The position numbers and the translations under genes are program-made. Shown here one piece after another: positions 8,024 to 15,159 of a stretch of 33,783 nucleotides of DNA. The DNA is from a virus. The DNA lies in the IMG/VR virus record IMGVR_UViG_3300046450_002773, positions 1 to 33,783 of that record; one strand, 5' to 3'. The notes beneath the pieces were generated by a model. That model did no database searches. It was not told the DNA's origin and saw only the letters and a list, made by a program, of their open reading frames with translations. Positions within the stretch are counted from its first letter, which is position 1; every line of letters starts with the position of its first letter.

Positions 8024-9350
8024 TATTGTATAGGTCTGGCCTGTATTGTCTTAACAGCATGTCTCTGCCTCCGTGATTTATAGAAGCGAAATGCAACACG
8101 AAATCTCCATCTTCGTACGTTCCTTTATCATACTCCTTCATATCTAAAACGAACTTGAAAGTACCACATTCGTACGTATTGCCTTCTGTGAAAAACTCTT
8201 TAGTCTCTTTAGCTACCGAGTTGAATTCCCTTTGCTTGTGGACTTTTATTCTGATTCCTTTCTCCCAAGCACTGTTCATAAATGCTCCTTGCTCCCATAG
8301 GAACGCGTCGATGTGTTCTTCTTTTGAATAGGTATAGTTCAATAGATCTTTAGCCTTGTCCGAGTTTTTAACAAACCAAGCCCCAGTGTTCCAAGAAAAA
8401 GCATCTTTGCAAAGGGCGAAATCATATTTGTTATCAATAAATTTTTCTAGCTCTATAGAGTCATTCATTATGACTGCATCAGCATCTATCCAAAAAACCC
8501 AGTCATATCCTTCTTCGAGGGTTTTAAGAATGTACAAGATTTTACTCCAAGGAGGAGGTCTTGACTCGTCTAGCGTTTGCCAGTATTCCTTCCAGTCGTA
8601 GCCGTGTTTCTCTGCATAAGCCTTGTTGTTTTTAAATATAGGCTTTGCATAAGAGTCTATATCTGGCGTGGCGAACGATAACATGCATATACTTTTCTTC
8701 TTTAAAAGTTTAAAGATCGATTTAGATTTTTCTTCCGCAGCTAAGCCAGCGAAATGGATTATAAAATCTCCATCTTTGTATTCTCCAGCCTTAGACCTTT
8801 CGGAGTCCCAGTAATACGTCTTTTCGTTTACTTTCGTATACCAGCCTTCGCGAGACCCTTGCACTGGGTAGGAGTTCATGCTCCTCTGGGAGAGCGGCTT
8901 AACTTTATAGTAATCGTTGTTCTCAAGCACTTCAATCCAAGCAGCTTGCTCTTCCCAAGGGTGACCGACATGATGCCCCTTCTCTATACATTCCCTTAGG
9001 AACTTTTTTGAAGCTGCCGTGTTCTTCATTAAGAATACGCCCGTGTTGTAGGCGAAGCAGTCCTCGGTTATTAATAGGTCGAAATCATCATCTATTAAAT
9101 TTTCTATTTTTATGTTGTTATTAACTATTATAGCGTCAGAATCAACCCATAAAACCCAATCGAATAGTTCTGTTTCGAAAATATCTAGCATCACTTTTAG
9201 CTTGCTCCAGTTAGCTGGGCGGTCATCAAGTAAATCTTTGTAAGAACGAAAAGCGTAACCATTCGTACGGCAATATTCTCTTCGGTTTTCGAAAACCTCT
9301 TTCTGATACGGAAGGTTATCCGTAGCTAAAGTCGTTACCGCGATGTTCAT
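8016..9350 (-). CDS. Tandem-duplicated GT34-like galactosyltransferase
   Basis: Two copies of the same GT-A domain lie head to tail. Copy one (~1-215) has NWSKLKVML, WVLWVDSDAII (D70-x-D72), NTGVFLMKN, EQAAWIEV and DGDFIIHFAG. Copy two (~220-440) repeats these as PWSKILYIL, WVFWIDADAVI (D289-x-D291), NTGAWFVKN, EQGAFMNS and DGDFVLHFAS, offset by 219 residues. This layout matches the GMA12/MNN10-type GT34 family, which uses UDP-sugars with Mn2+. Both DxD motifs are intact, so both halves may be active, for example adding two successive sugars. It overlaps the PHP gene by 4 bp. The acceptor is unknown. Confidence 0.85.
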   Translation of the reverse strand: MNIAVTTLATDNLPYQKEVFENRREYCRTNGYAFRSYKDLLDDRPANWSKLKVMLDIFETELFDWVLWVDSDAIIVNNNIKIENLIDDDFDLLITEDCFAYNTGVFLMKNTAASKKFLRECIEKGHHVGHPWEEQAAWIEVLENNDYYKVKPLSQRSMNSYPVQGSREGWYTKVNEKTYYWDSERSKAGEYKDGDFIIHFAGLAAEEKSKSIFKLLKKKSICMLSFATPDIDSYAKPIFKNNKAYAEKHGYDWKEYWQTLDESRPPPWSKILYILKTLEEGYDWVFWIDADAVIMNDSIELEKFIDNKYDFALCKDAFSWNTGAWFVKNSDKAKDLLNYTYSKEEHIDAFLWEQGAFMNSAWEKGIRIKVHKQREFNSVAKETKEFFTEGNTYECGTFKFVLDMKEYDKGTYEDGDFVLHFASINHGGRDMLLRQYRPDLYNNG

Positions 9351-10096
9351 GCGTTTTTCTCCTTCCAGCTTTCTACACAGAATTCATCGCTAGTCATGTG
9401 TTGGAGCTCCGGTTTATCAAGCGTACTCCTGCCATTAATACACCTGAACGTTAAGTAAGCTTTGAAGTCTTTCTTGCTTTTGTAGAAAACGCTTTGAGCC
9501 TTTTGCGTATCGGTCGATATGTTTATTACTTTTTGCTTAATCAAGTCGTCGAACGGTAAGTCGTTATCCTCGATAAAGTAAGTGAGGTCGGCGAAGTTAA
9601 GCTCTGGCACACAAATGTTATTCTCCAAAGTATTCTTAAAGATGTAAGAGTCGTAGAATGGTATCACCATTTTAAGTTCTGAATTGTCCCAGAAAGACTT
9701 CATGTTCTTGTAATCCATTCTGGGCTCATAATAGAAACCCTTTCTTGCCGCGAAAGAGAATATCTTAATTAATTTTTTGTACCCTTCGTTATTTTTAATG
9801 AAAATTATGACCTTGTTATTAGTCTTTAGGGAATCCTTTGACTTGTCCTCTATATCGAGACACATAGTCATCCTGAGCCCGAAAATTAATTTAACATTTA
9901 ATTCTCTTGAGTTTTGGTAAGCCTCCAGAAAGCCCGTTAAGCAGTCTTCCACTAAGGTTAGCTCCCGCAAGTCGCTCTCTTTAATGATGGAAAATATGGA
10001 ATCTGATTCGTCCGGCTGACCATCGACAGAAGTTAGGTTAAGTATAGATTTGCCTAGACTGTAGTGGCTTTTAAATAAGGGTATCACTCCGCTCAT
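9347..10096 (-). CDS. dnaE-like (PHP part): PHP domain of DNA polymerase III alpha, encoded as a separate protein
   Basis: This 249-residue protein follows the DnaE PHP pattern. It opens with a first strand FKSHYSLGKSIL (compare HVHSxYSLLDG), then LTLVEDCLTGFLEAY (compare LALTDHGNLxGAxEFY), VKLIFGLRMTM (compare IKPIIGCEV), NNEGYKKLIKIFS, and a terminal CINGRSTL ... MTSDEFCVESW. The last matches the end of bacterial PHP domains, where the palm begins. The metal-binding His and Asp of active PHP domains are mostly replaced (first HxH reads KSH; TDH reads VED), so it is probably structural. The rest of the polymerase is encoded at 2333-4870. It is preceded by a 30-bp gap and the RecB-like gene. 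Confidence 0.82.
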   Translation of the reverse strand: MSGVIPLFKSHYSLGKSILNLTSVDGQPDESDSIFSIIKESDLRELTLVEDCLTGFLEAYQNSRELNVKLIFGLRMTMCLDIEDKSKDSLKTNNKVIIFIKNNEGYKKLIKIFSFAARKGFYYEPRMDYKNMKSFWDNSELKMVIPFYDSYIFKNTLENNICVPELNFADLTYFIEDNDLPFDDLIKQKVINISTDTQKAQSVFYKSKKDFKAYLTFRCINGRSTLDKPELQHMTSDEFCVESWKEKNA

Positions 10097-10126
10097 GAAA
10101 GAATGATAGGCCTTTTTTTTAAAAAG

Positions 10127-11107
10127 TCAAGCCCAATCAAAGGGGTCATCGCTATCATCGCTGGAAGAAGCGTTGTATTGGTGCGCGGGGCATCCTTCGT
10201 ACCTTAATTTGACTACTCTTTCTCCCTTACTGGGCTCTCCAACTCCCTTTTTTTCGAACGAAGTTTTTAGTACGTCATCAAATTCGTCCTTAAGAGCGTA
10301 ATACTCTACTGGGTCAAGGTAGGGGCATCTCCAAGTTGCTCCCGCTTTGCATAACCATTTAGATTTAGGGGAATCTGAGGCAAAATTAGTTTTAGCTCTC
10401 TTGTAATCGAAGCTGTTAATGATTTTGTAAACGTGGGCCAAGTAATGCTCAAACCCTTTAAGCTGATCCTCGCTGGCCTTGACCTGTTGAAGCGGTTGTC
10501 TTGGGAATTTTAGAAATTGAAATTCGACTTCCACATCTTTGATCTTAGGGTAAAGCTTCTTCTTTGAGGCTAGGGTGTAAGCCATGGCCTGAACATTAGC
10601 GGTAAGTTCGTCTCCTCTGAATTTATATTTACTCGTTTTGTAATCTATTATCTTAACCTTGTTTTTATAGACGAGAGTCTTGTCTATGAATCCTCTAATT
10701 TTGTACCTTGGGTTTTTGCTCTCTAGGAGAAATGCTAGTTCTGGGGCGGCTGGCTCTAGCTCTTCTCCCGTGCCGTAAAAGTCTTGGTTTAAGCAAACAA
10801 GTATCATGCTCATGCATAATTCGAAATTTTCCTTAGTGAGGGCTTTTACCTTTTTTAGGTTTTTCTTAACTAGCCTTACTATGGCCTCGCTGGCTTCCGT
10901 GTTAGATTCTTTTAGTATAAGGTCGTAGTGTTTTTTATGCCTTACGTTGAGAAGGCATTCAAATATTAAGTGACACACAGTACCCCTTCTTGCGCCGTCA
11001 TTGCCTCTCTGGGGGATTTTCAGGTGATAGTTGCACCAATATGACCAACTGCAGCTTTCTAGTGTTTTGATCCTAGAGGCTGATAATATTTTTTTATCTT
11101 TTCCCAT
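10127..11107 (-). CDS. RecB/Cas4-like PD-(D/E)XK nuclease, probable Fe-S protein
   Basis: The N-terminus SASRIKTLESCSWSYWCNY is the classic start of RecB/Cas4-family nucleases. GTVCHLIFE (motif with active-site His) follows, then the core IRGFIDKTL (Asp) and VKIIDYKTSK (D-x-K), and the helix QAMAYTLA. Cysteines at 19 and 25 and a later WLCKAGATWRCPY ... EGCPAH set could hold an Fe-S cluster like AddB/Cas4. The C-terminus is acidic (SSSDDSDDPFDWA), resembling partner-binding tails. It likely processes DNA ends for the RecA/annealing system. GGAAAAAG precedes the ATG. Confidence 0.83.
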   Translation of the reverse strand: MGKDKKILSASRIKTLESCSWSYWCNYHLKIPQRGNDGARRGTVCHLIFECLLNVRHKKHYDLILKESNTEASEAIVRLVKKNLKKVKALTKENFELCMSMILVCLNQDFYGTGEELEPAAPELAFLLESKNPRYKIRGFIDKTLVYKNKVKIIDYKTSKYKFRGDELTANVQAMAYTLASKKKLYPKIKDVEVEFQFLKFPRQPLQQVKASEDQLKGFEHYLAHVYKIINSFDYKRAKTNFASDSPKSKWLCKAGATWRCPYLDPVEYYALKDEFDDVLKTSFEKKGVGEPSKGERVVKLRYEGCPAHQYNASSSDDSDDPFDWA

Positions 11108-11134
11108 TTCTTTTTCCAGCCAAAGAGTAGCCGC

Positions 11135-11260
11135 CTACTTAATCTTAGCAAGGTTTTCTTTTATTGCAATATAAAAAACACATATAACGCAGGAAATTAA
11201 GTAGCATAAAGCTACGGAAAGCACCCAAGGAACAATGATAAAGTATTTAAGCTTGCTCAT
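11135..11260 (-). CDS. 41-residue single-pass membrane protein
   Basis: A short frame starts inside the end of the dehydrogenase gene (14 bp overlap) and stops 27 bp before the nuclease start. The peptide begins MSKLKYF, then has a ~24-residue hydrophobic span (IIVPWVLSVALCYLISCVIC) and ends with a charged tail KENLAKIK. Position in a tightly packed operon and a clean membrane-spanning pattern argue that it is real. Function unknown. Confidence 0.6.
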   Translation of the reverse strand: MSKLKYFIIVPWVLSVALCYLISCVICVFYIAIKENLAKIK

Positions 11261-12353
11261 AGGGAGCGTCTCCGACTTTTTCCCTCAAGAGATCCATGTT
11301 TTCTGTAAATTTTTCGTAATTTACGTCCCTATAACTTAATTGTCGGGGCTTATCGAGCGACCCGCCGCTTACCATTTCTTTAGCTACAGAAGCCAAAGAA
11401 AATCCTGTTGCTTTTTGCATAGCTGAGTATGGGCAAGTCGACGGGTTTTGTCGAATTAGCATTTCTTTTTCCCAGTTTTCGCCAGACTTACTTTTGATGG
11501 AAACCTTTATTAAGACTATATCTTTAGAGCCCTTTGATGCGCACCCTTGAAATACGCTGGTTAAACACTCATCGCTAAGCGCGCATTTTCTAATTAGAAA
11601 TTCAACGATATCGCAATGACCTTGATATCTTAAGGTTTTGTAGGAGCAGTCTAATACTCCTCTCTCTAACATGGACTGGCTAGAGTGAGACGCTCCTCCG
11701 CTGGTGTAAAACGCCTCTAAATTTTTATTTAAAGCCTTGGAGAATACTTGCTCAAGCCCAGTCATGCCCTTCTTCGGCACATGGCTTCCGTTCTCTAAAA
11801 TTACGCAGCTATCACGGTATTCGTTTATCAAGCCGTCTATTGACCAAGTGACAGAGTAGTTTAGGGGGTTGTCTGGCGCTTCAGGTATGCCGCCAACCAT
11901 CATTTTAACTTCTGACGCTTGACTTCCGGTTTTCAAAAGCTCATCACATCCGTGCTCCGCTAATATGTTTACCCATCCGGGAGCTAACCCTAAATCGGTA
12001 AAAACAGGAGTGCTTGTTCCCCACTGATTTATTTTATCAGAGACATCGACTCTGCCTCCTAGATCGCAGTAAGGTATGTGGCTGTGAAGAATACATTGCT
12101 TGGCGACTGCTTTAGTTTGATGGTAAGGTAAGGAGGATATAACTATGTCTGGCGCGGTTAGGGCCAGCGACTTTGTTATATCGTTTTCGTTTTCAACCTT
12201 TAAGAAATCCATGGTTGGGGGCAGGTTGGCTGCAATCCTGTCGTCTTGATCTAGAGCAATTACATGAAAACCAAATTCATTCATGGCCCAAGATATTGTT
12301 TGGCCCATCCTGCCAATACCGCAAATCACTGCTCTCGGTTTTCTGTCATCCAT
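11247..12353 (-). CDS. Saccharopine dehydrogenase / lysine 6-dehydrogenase-like oxidoreductase
   Basis: An N-terminal Rossmann fold is visible: AVICGIGRMGQTIS (GxGxxG at 12-17) and an acidic residue ending the second strand (ALDQD), favouring NAD. Further motifs are DIVISSLPY, PYCDLGG, VFTDLGLAPGWVNILA and MVGGIPEAP, all typical of the saccharopine-dehydrogenase-like family, which includes lysine 6-dehydrogenase and carboxynorspermidine synthase. Length ~368 fits lysine 6-dehydrogenase. I use the ATG at 12353, overlapping the previous stop by 8 bp; a TTG at 12362 is the alternative. An aldehyde dehydrogenase in the same operon suggests a linked pathway, lysine to aminoadipate semialdehyde to aminoadipate. 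Substrate is inferred, not shown. Confidence 0.75.
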   Translation of the reverse strand: MDDRKPRAVICGIGRMGQTISWAMNEFGFHVIALDQDDRIAANLPPTMDFLKVENENDITKSLALTAPDIVISSLPYHQTKAVAKQCILHSHIPYCDLGGRVDVSDKINQWGTSTPVFTDLGLAPGWVNILAEHGCDELLKTGSQASEVKMMVGGIPEAPDNPLNYSVTWSIDGLINEYRDSCVILENGSHVPKKGMTGLEQVFSKALNKNLEAFYTSGGASHSSQSMLERGVLDCSYKTLRYQGHCDIVEFLIRKCALSDECLTSVFQGCASKGSKDIVLIKVSIKSKSGENWEKEMLIRQNPSTCPYSAMQKATGFSLASVAKEMVSGGSLDKPRQLSYRDVNYEKFTENMDLLREKVGDAPYEQA

Positions 12354-12579
12354 ACCAATCAATCCCTTTGTTATCTTTTTTTTGTTTAAAGTTTAATGTT
12401 CTTTTTATTCTGGAAACGATCCCTTCGCTTTCTTCGTTCGGATAGAGACCCTCCTTCCTTCTTCTCTCAACTTCTTGCTTGTTCCACTCTTCTTCCTTTC
12501 GCCATTCTTCCTGCTCTTCCGGCGAAAGGTGCGGAGGCATGGCGCTTTTAAATTTATCAAAAAAATTCTCTTCTTTCAT
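12346..12579 (-). CDS. Small charged hypothetical protein
   Basis: This 77-residue protein has an unusually high Glu/Lys/Arg content. The middle is a helix-forming EEQEEWRKEEEWNKQEVERR stretch likely to be a single charged helix or coiled coil. No known domain is recognised. It starts 4 bp after the stop of the 47-residue membrane protein and overlaps the dehydrogenase by 8 bp, so it sits within the coupled operon. Confidence 0.65.
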   Translation of the reverse strand: MKEENFFDKFKSAMPPHLSPEEQEEWRKEEEWNKQEVERRRKEGLYPNEESEGIVSRIKRTLNFKQKKDNKGIDWYG

Positions 12580-12583
12580 CGTT

Positions 12584-12727
12584 CTAAAAAAGTTCGAACC
12601 ACCATAAAACTAGCAACCCTAATAGGATTCCTATCTCAAGGGCATGTTGTCCGTTGATAAACAGCCATGTTGATAATCCTATCATCGAAAAACCGATAAA
12701 TAAATCTTTCCAGTTTCTTTTACTCAT
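12584..12727 (-). CDS. 47-residue membrane protein
   Basis: The frame starts MSKRNWKDLF and has two hydrophobic spans (FIGFSMIGLSTWLFI and LEIGILLGLLVLWWFELF) around a short NGQHA turn, predicting a two-pass hairpin. It ends 4 bp before the next gene. The pattern and packing support a real gene. Small hairpin membrane proteins of phages include holin-like and exclusion proteins, but no homology is recognised. Confidence 0.62.
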   Translation of the reverse strand: MSKRNWKDLFIGFSMIGLSTWLFINGQHALEIGILLGLLVLWWFELF

Positions 12728-12801
12728 TTTCTTTGTCTCGCTAAATTCCTCTCTGATCTTAAGACACCCTTTTCTCTGCCTGAGTCATTCCGAGCATGAC
12801 A

Positions 12802-13218
12802 TTAAAGCTCCTCTATCCTCTTAGCTTTGTCGTCAATCACTAAGTCGTAAGGGGGTTTCACGAAATCCCCTTTCGTTCCTGTTGATAAATCGTGAAATTT
12901 ACACCCCCATGACTCTAGTTGTTCCCAAGTAAAGTCGTAATAACATGCGCCCTCTTTCTTTGACTTTTCAGACCCGCCTCTGGCGGTCCAATAGACGACG
13001 TGCCAGCCTTCGTCGTATAATTTATTTATTTTTTCGATATTACCCATATGCCCTATGGCCATATCGTATCTTCTTTTATCTTTGTAGAAACATATTGTTT
13101 CGTCAATATCTACTAAGACTACTTTTTTTTCACCCTCTGGAGCTAGCTTATCGGATTCATGAAATTTTAAATCTCGCACGGGTTGCCTGCGCTGTTCTGT
13201 TTCCGGGCGATCTTTCAT
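12802..13218 (-). CDS. HAD-superfamily phosphatase
   Basis: Motif I VVLVDIDETIC gives the nucleophile D37 and acid D39. Motif II is VVYWTARGG (Thr), and motif IV is DLVIDDKAKR. At 138 residues with no cap domain it resembles the small HAD proteins of phages, including polynucleotide-kinase phosphatase and sugar-phosphate phosphatase types. No kinase domain is fused. A 5'/3'-phosphatase in DNA/RNA repair or a sugar-phosphate phosphatase serving the nearby glycan genes are both plausible. Confidence 0.8.
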   Translation of the reverse strand: MKDRPETEQRRQPVRDLKFHESDKLAPEGEKKVVLVDIDETICFYKDKRRYDMAIGHMGNIEKINKLYDEGWHVVYWTARGGSEKSKKEGACYYDFTWEQLESWGCKFHDLSTGTKGDFVKPPYDLVIDDKAKRIEEL

Positions 13219-13280
13219 GTTCTATTTCTCGTGTTGCTTGACTCGTTTGCGAGGGGCTCTTTGCTTTCTATGTTTTTCAT
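13215..13280 (-). CDS. Possible 21-residue upstream ORF coupled to the HAD gene
   Basis: A short frame (MKNIESKEPL ... NRT) ends in an ATGA overlap with the HAD phosphatase start, the linkage used throughout this operon. It is hydrophilic and too short to judge by composition. It may be a real micro-protein or only a translational coupler. The ~70 bp upstream to 13349 show no other convincing frame. Confidence 0.25.
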   Translation of the reverse strand: MKNIESKEPLANESSNTRNRT

Positions 13281-13348
13281 GCCTTTACCGTATGTACCTC
13301 AACCTTGGCGGGTTTTCTTTCCTGCCATGTTCGTGTTTGTCGTGGTGC

Positions 13349-13552
13349 CTACATCGGGTACCCGTTCTTGTTAAGCCTCGGTCCGGTTTTAGTCGCTTTT
13401 TTTTGTTTTTCGCCCTGCTTACATACGCCTCCACAGCATTTTTTCTTAGGCCAAAGGTTGCTGAAAAGCGCTTTAATTTTTCTCCACCACTTTCCGTGGT
13501 TTGGATCTTTCTTGGCGAATTTTCCTGTTTTTGAACTCCATGTACTGCTCAT
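13349..13552 (-). CDS. Small basic hypothetical protein with a Cys cluster
   Basis: This 67-residue protein is Lys/Trp-rich (KWWRKIKALFSNLWPKKK) followed by CCGGVC and a basic tail. The ATG lies 1 bp after the aldehyde dehydrogenase stop. Basic plus Trp-rich composition could allow membrane-surface or nucleic-acid binding. No family recognised; the overlapping plus-strand frames are antisense artefacts. Confidence 0.55.
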   Translation of the reverse strand: MSSTWSSKTGKFAKKDPNHGKWWRKIKALFSNLWPKKKCCGGVCKQGEKQKKATKTGPRLNKNGYPM

Positions 13553-13553
13553 T

Positions 13554-15089
13554 TTATTTCATTCCTTGTGGGAAGGTTAACTTATCCGCGTGATTCACGG
13601 TCCAGCTAATCTCGTGTGTTACTGCTCTGTATGTCCTTGCTGCGCTAGGAAAGCCGTTTCCTGACTTCTTTACGCCGCCGAAAGCGAGGTGTGATTCAGC
13701 GGCGATAGAGCCACCGTTCCAATAAATCATTCCAGCGTCACAATCGTCTCGTAAGATTCGCGCTTTACGGAAATCATTCGTAAGAACACCCACTGCAAGA
13801 CCATAATCAGTGTCGTTATAAATATCAATTGCATCTTCTAAAGTGTCGAAAGGGATAATAGAAACGTGAGGGCCAAATACTTCGTTTTTAAGATAAGGAA
13901 CGTCTCTCCATTCCGTCTTGTAAACCATTGGCGACATGAAATATCCCGGTTCTAGATCTTTAACTCGTTCTCCGTTGAGTAAAATTTGAGCGCCCGGATC
14001 TGCTCGCACCATGTCATTGTAAGACTCTATTTTGTCAATCCCTTGTTGATTAATTATCGGGCCGTAGTAAATTTCTTTATTAGGAGCATAGTCTTCCCAG
14101 CATATCGCTGCGGGAGTACCGCATGACCCCATACGCTTATTAAAGGGGTTGCCTGTTTTTAACTTAGAGGCTTCTTCGCTAAATTTTTCCGAGAATTCGT
14201 CGTAAATCGTTCTTTGGACTATCATTCTGCCGGAAGAAACGCACCGTTGACCGGAGAGCTTGAACGCGCTTGCAACTGTTGCTTCTATAGCTAAACTCAT
14301 CTCAACATCATCGAAGACGATACACGCAGATTTACTGCCCATTTCGCAGGAGGTGGTTTTGTGCCAGCTTTCTGCGGCTACTTTTCTAATGTGTTGACCG
14401 ACTTCGGCAGACCCAGTAAAACAAATATGATCGACATCGGTGTGGGTTAAGAAATCGCCAGTATCACCACGACCGTGAATCATGTTGATTACTCCATGCG
14501 GAAGACCTGCTTCTTCATAAATTTCGATAGCTATTTGCGTGGAAATTGGAGCATCTTCACTAGGCTTAAGTATAACGGTGTTGCCTTCTACTAGTGCTGG
14601 GGCAGCACACCAAAACGCTCCTATGGCTAAGGGGAAATTAAACGGAGATATAATAGCTATTACCCCCTTCGGTTTACGAAGCATGTAAGAATCCTTGTCC
14701 TCCACCTCAGACGAAAGCACTTCGCCATGGGAATAACGGCCAGAGCTAAAAGCGAACTGAGCCATGTGAAGAGCTTCATTTACTTCAGCGATACTTTCGT
14801 TGTAATTTTTTCCCGTTTCCCAAGAGATCGCCGTAGCTAATTCCTCTCTTCTTCTTTCGACAATCTGAGCAACTTTATACATGTAGTCCGAACGAACGAA
14901 CCTGCTTAATTTTCTCCAACTATTGAAAGATTTTCTCGCCGCAGTGTAAGCGTCATGCACGGTGGACTCGCAACTATCAGGGAATACTCCCATGCATTCT
15001 CCCGTGGCGGGATTGGCTTTAGAAAAAGACGCTCCTTGCGGACTTAGCCACTTTCCGTTTATATAGTTTTTTCCTTCGTAATCCTTCAT
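13554..15089 (-). CDS. Aldehyde dehydrogenase (semialdehyde dehydrogenase-like)
   Basis: A full-length NAD(P)-dependent ALDH of 511 residues. It shows SPFNFPLAIG with the oxyanion Asn (N151), the cofactor loop LKPSEDAP, FTGSAEVG, the catalytic Glu in CEMGSK (E249), the nucleophile in SGQRCVSSG (C283), NEVFGP and FGGVKKSGNG. All catalytic residues are intact. AAGGAA lies 6 nt before the ATG, a good ribosome binding site, and this gene opens the long operon. Several ALDH families share these motifs; ALDH7/aminoadipate-semialdehyde dehydrogenase is suggested mainly by the lysine-dehydrogenase-like gene downstream. Exact substrate cannot be read from sequence. Confidence 0.9.
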   Translation of the reverse strand: MKDYEGKNYINGKWLSPQGASFSKANPATGECMGVFPDSCESTVHDAYTAARKSFNSWRKLSRFVRSDYMYKVAQIVERRREELATAISWETGKNYNESIAEVNEALHMAQFAFSSGRYSHGEVLSSEVEDKDSYMLRKPKGVIAIISPFNFPLAIGAFWCAAPALVEGNTVILKPSEDAPISTQIAIEIYEEAGLPHGVINMIHGRGDTGDFLTHTDVDHICFTGSAEVGQHIRKVAAESWHKTTSCEMGSKSACIVFDDVEMSLAIEATVASAFKLSGQRCVSSGRMIVQRTIYDEFSEKFSEEASKLKTGNPFNKRMGSCGTPAAICWEDYAPNKEIYYGPIINQQGIDKIESYNDMVRADPGAQILLNGERVKDLEPGYFMSPMVYKTEWRDVPYLKNEVFGPHVSIIPFDTLEDAIDIYNDTDYGLAVGVLTNDFRKARILRDDCDAGMIYWNGGSIAAESHLAFGGVKKSGNGFPSAARTYRAVTHEISWTVNHADKLTFPQGMK

Positions 15090-15159
15090 AGAAATTCCTT
15101 ACTTTTTATTTTCGCAAGAATCAAGGAGATATTCTATTATTTTTTAAGGAAAAAGTTTT

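Noticed and set aside
2333-10096. Split intein joining the two Pol III alpha pieces
   Set aside because: No intein N- or C-terminal motifs at the ends of either gene; both look like whole proteins.
12945-13580. Phe/Leu-rich plus-strand frames
   Set aside because: Antisense of the HAD, 67-residue and ALDH genes; hydrophobic only because the genes opposite are Lys-rich.
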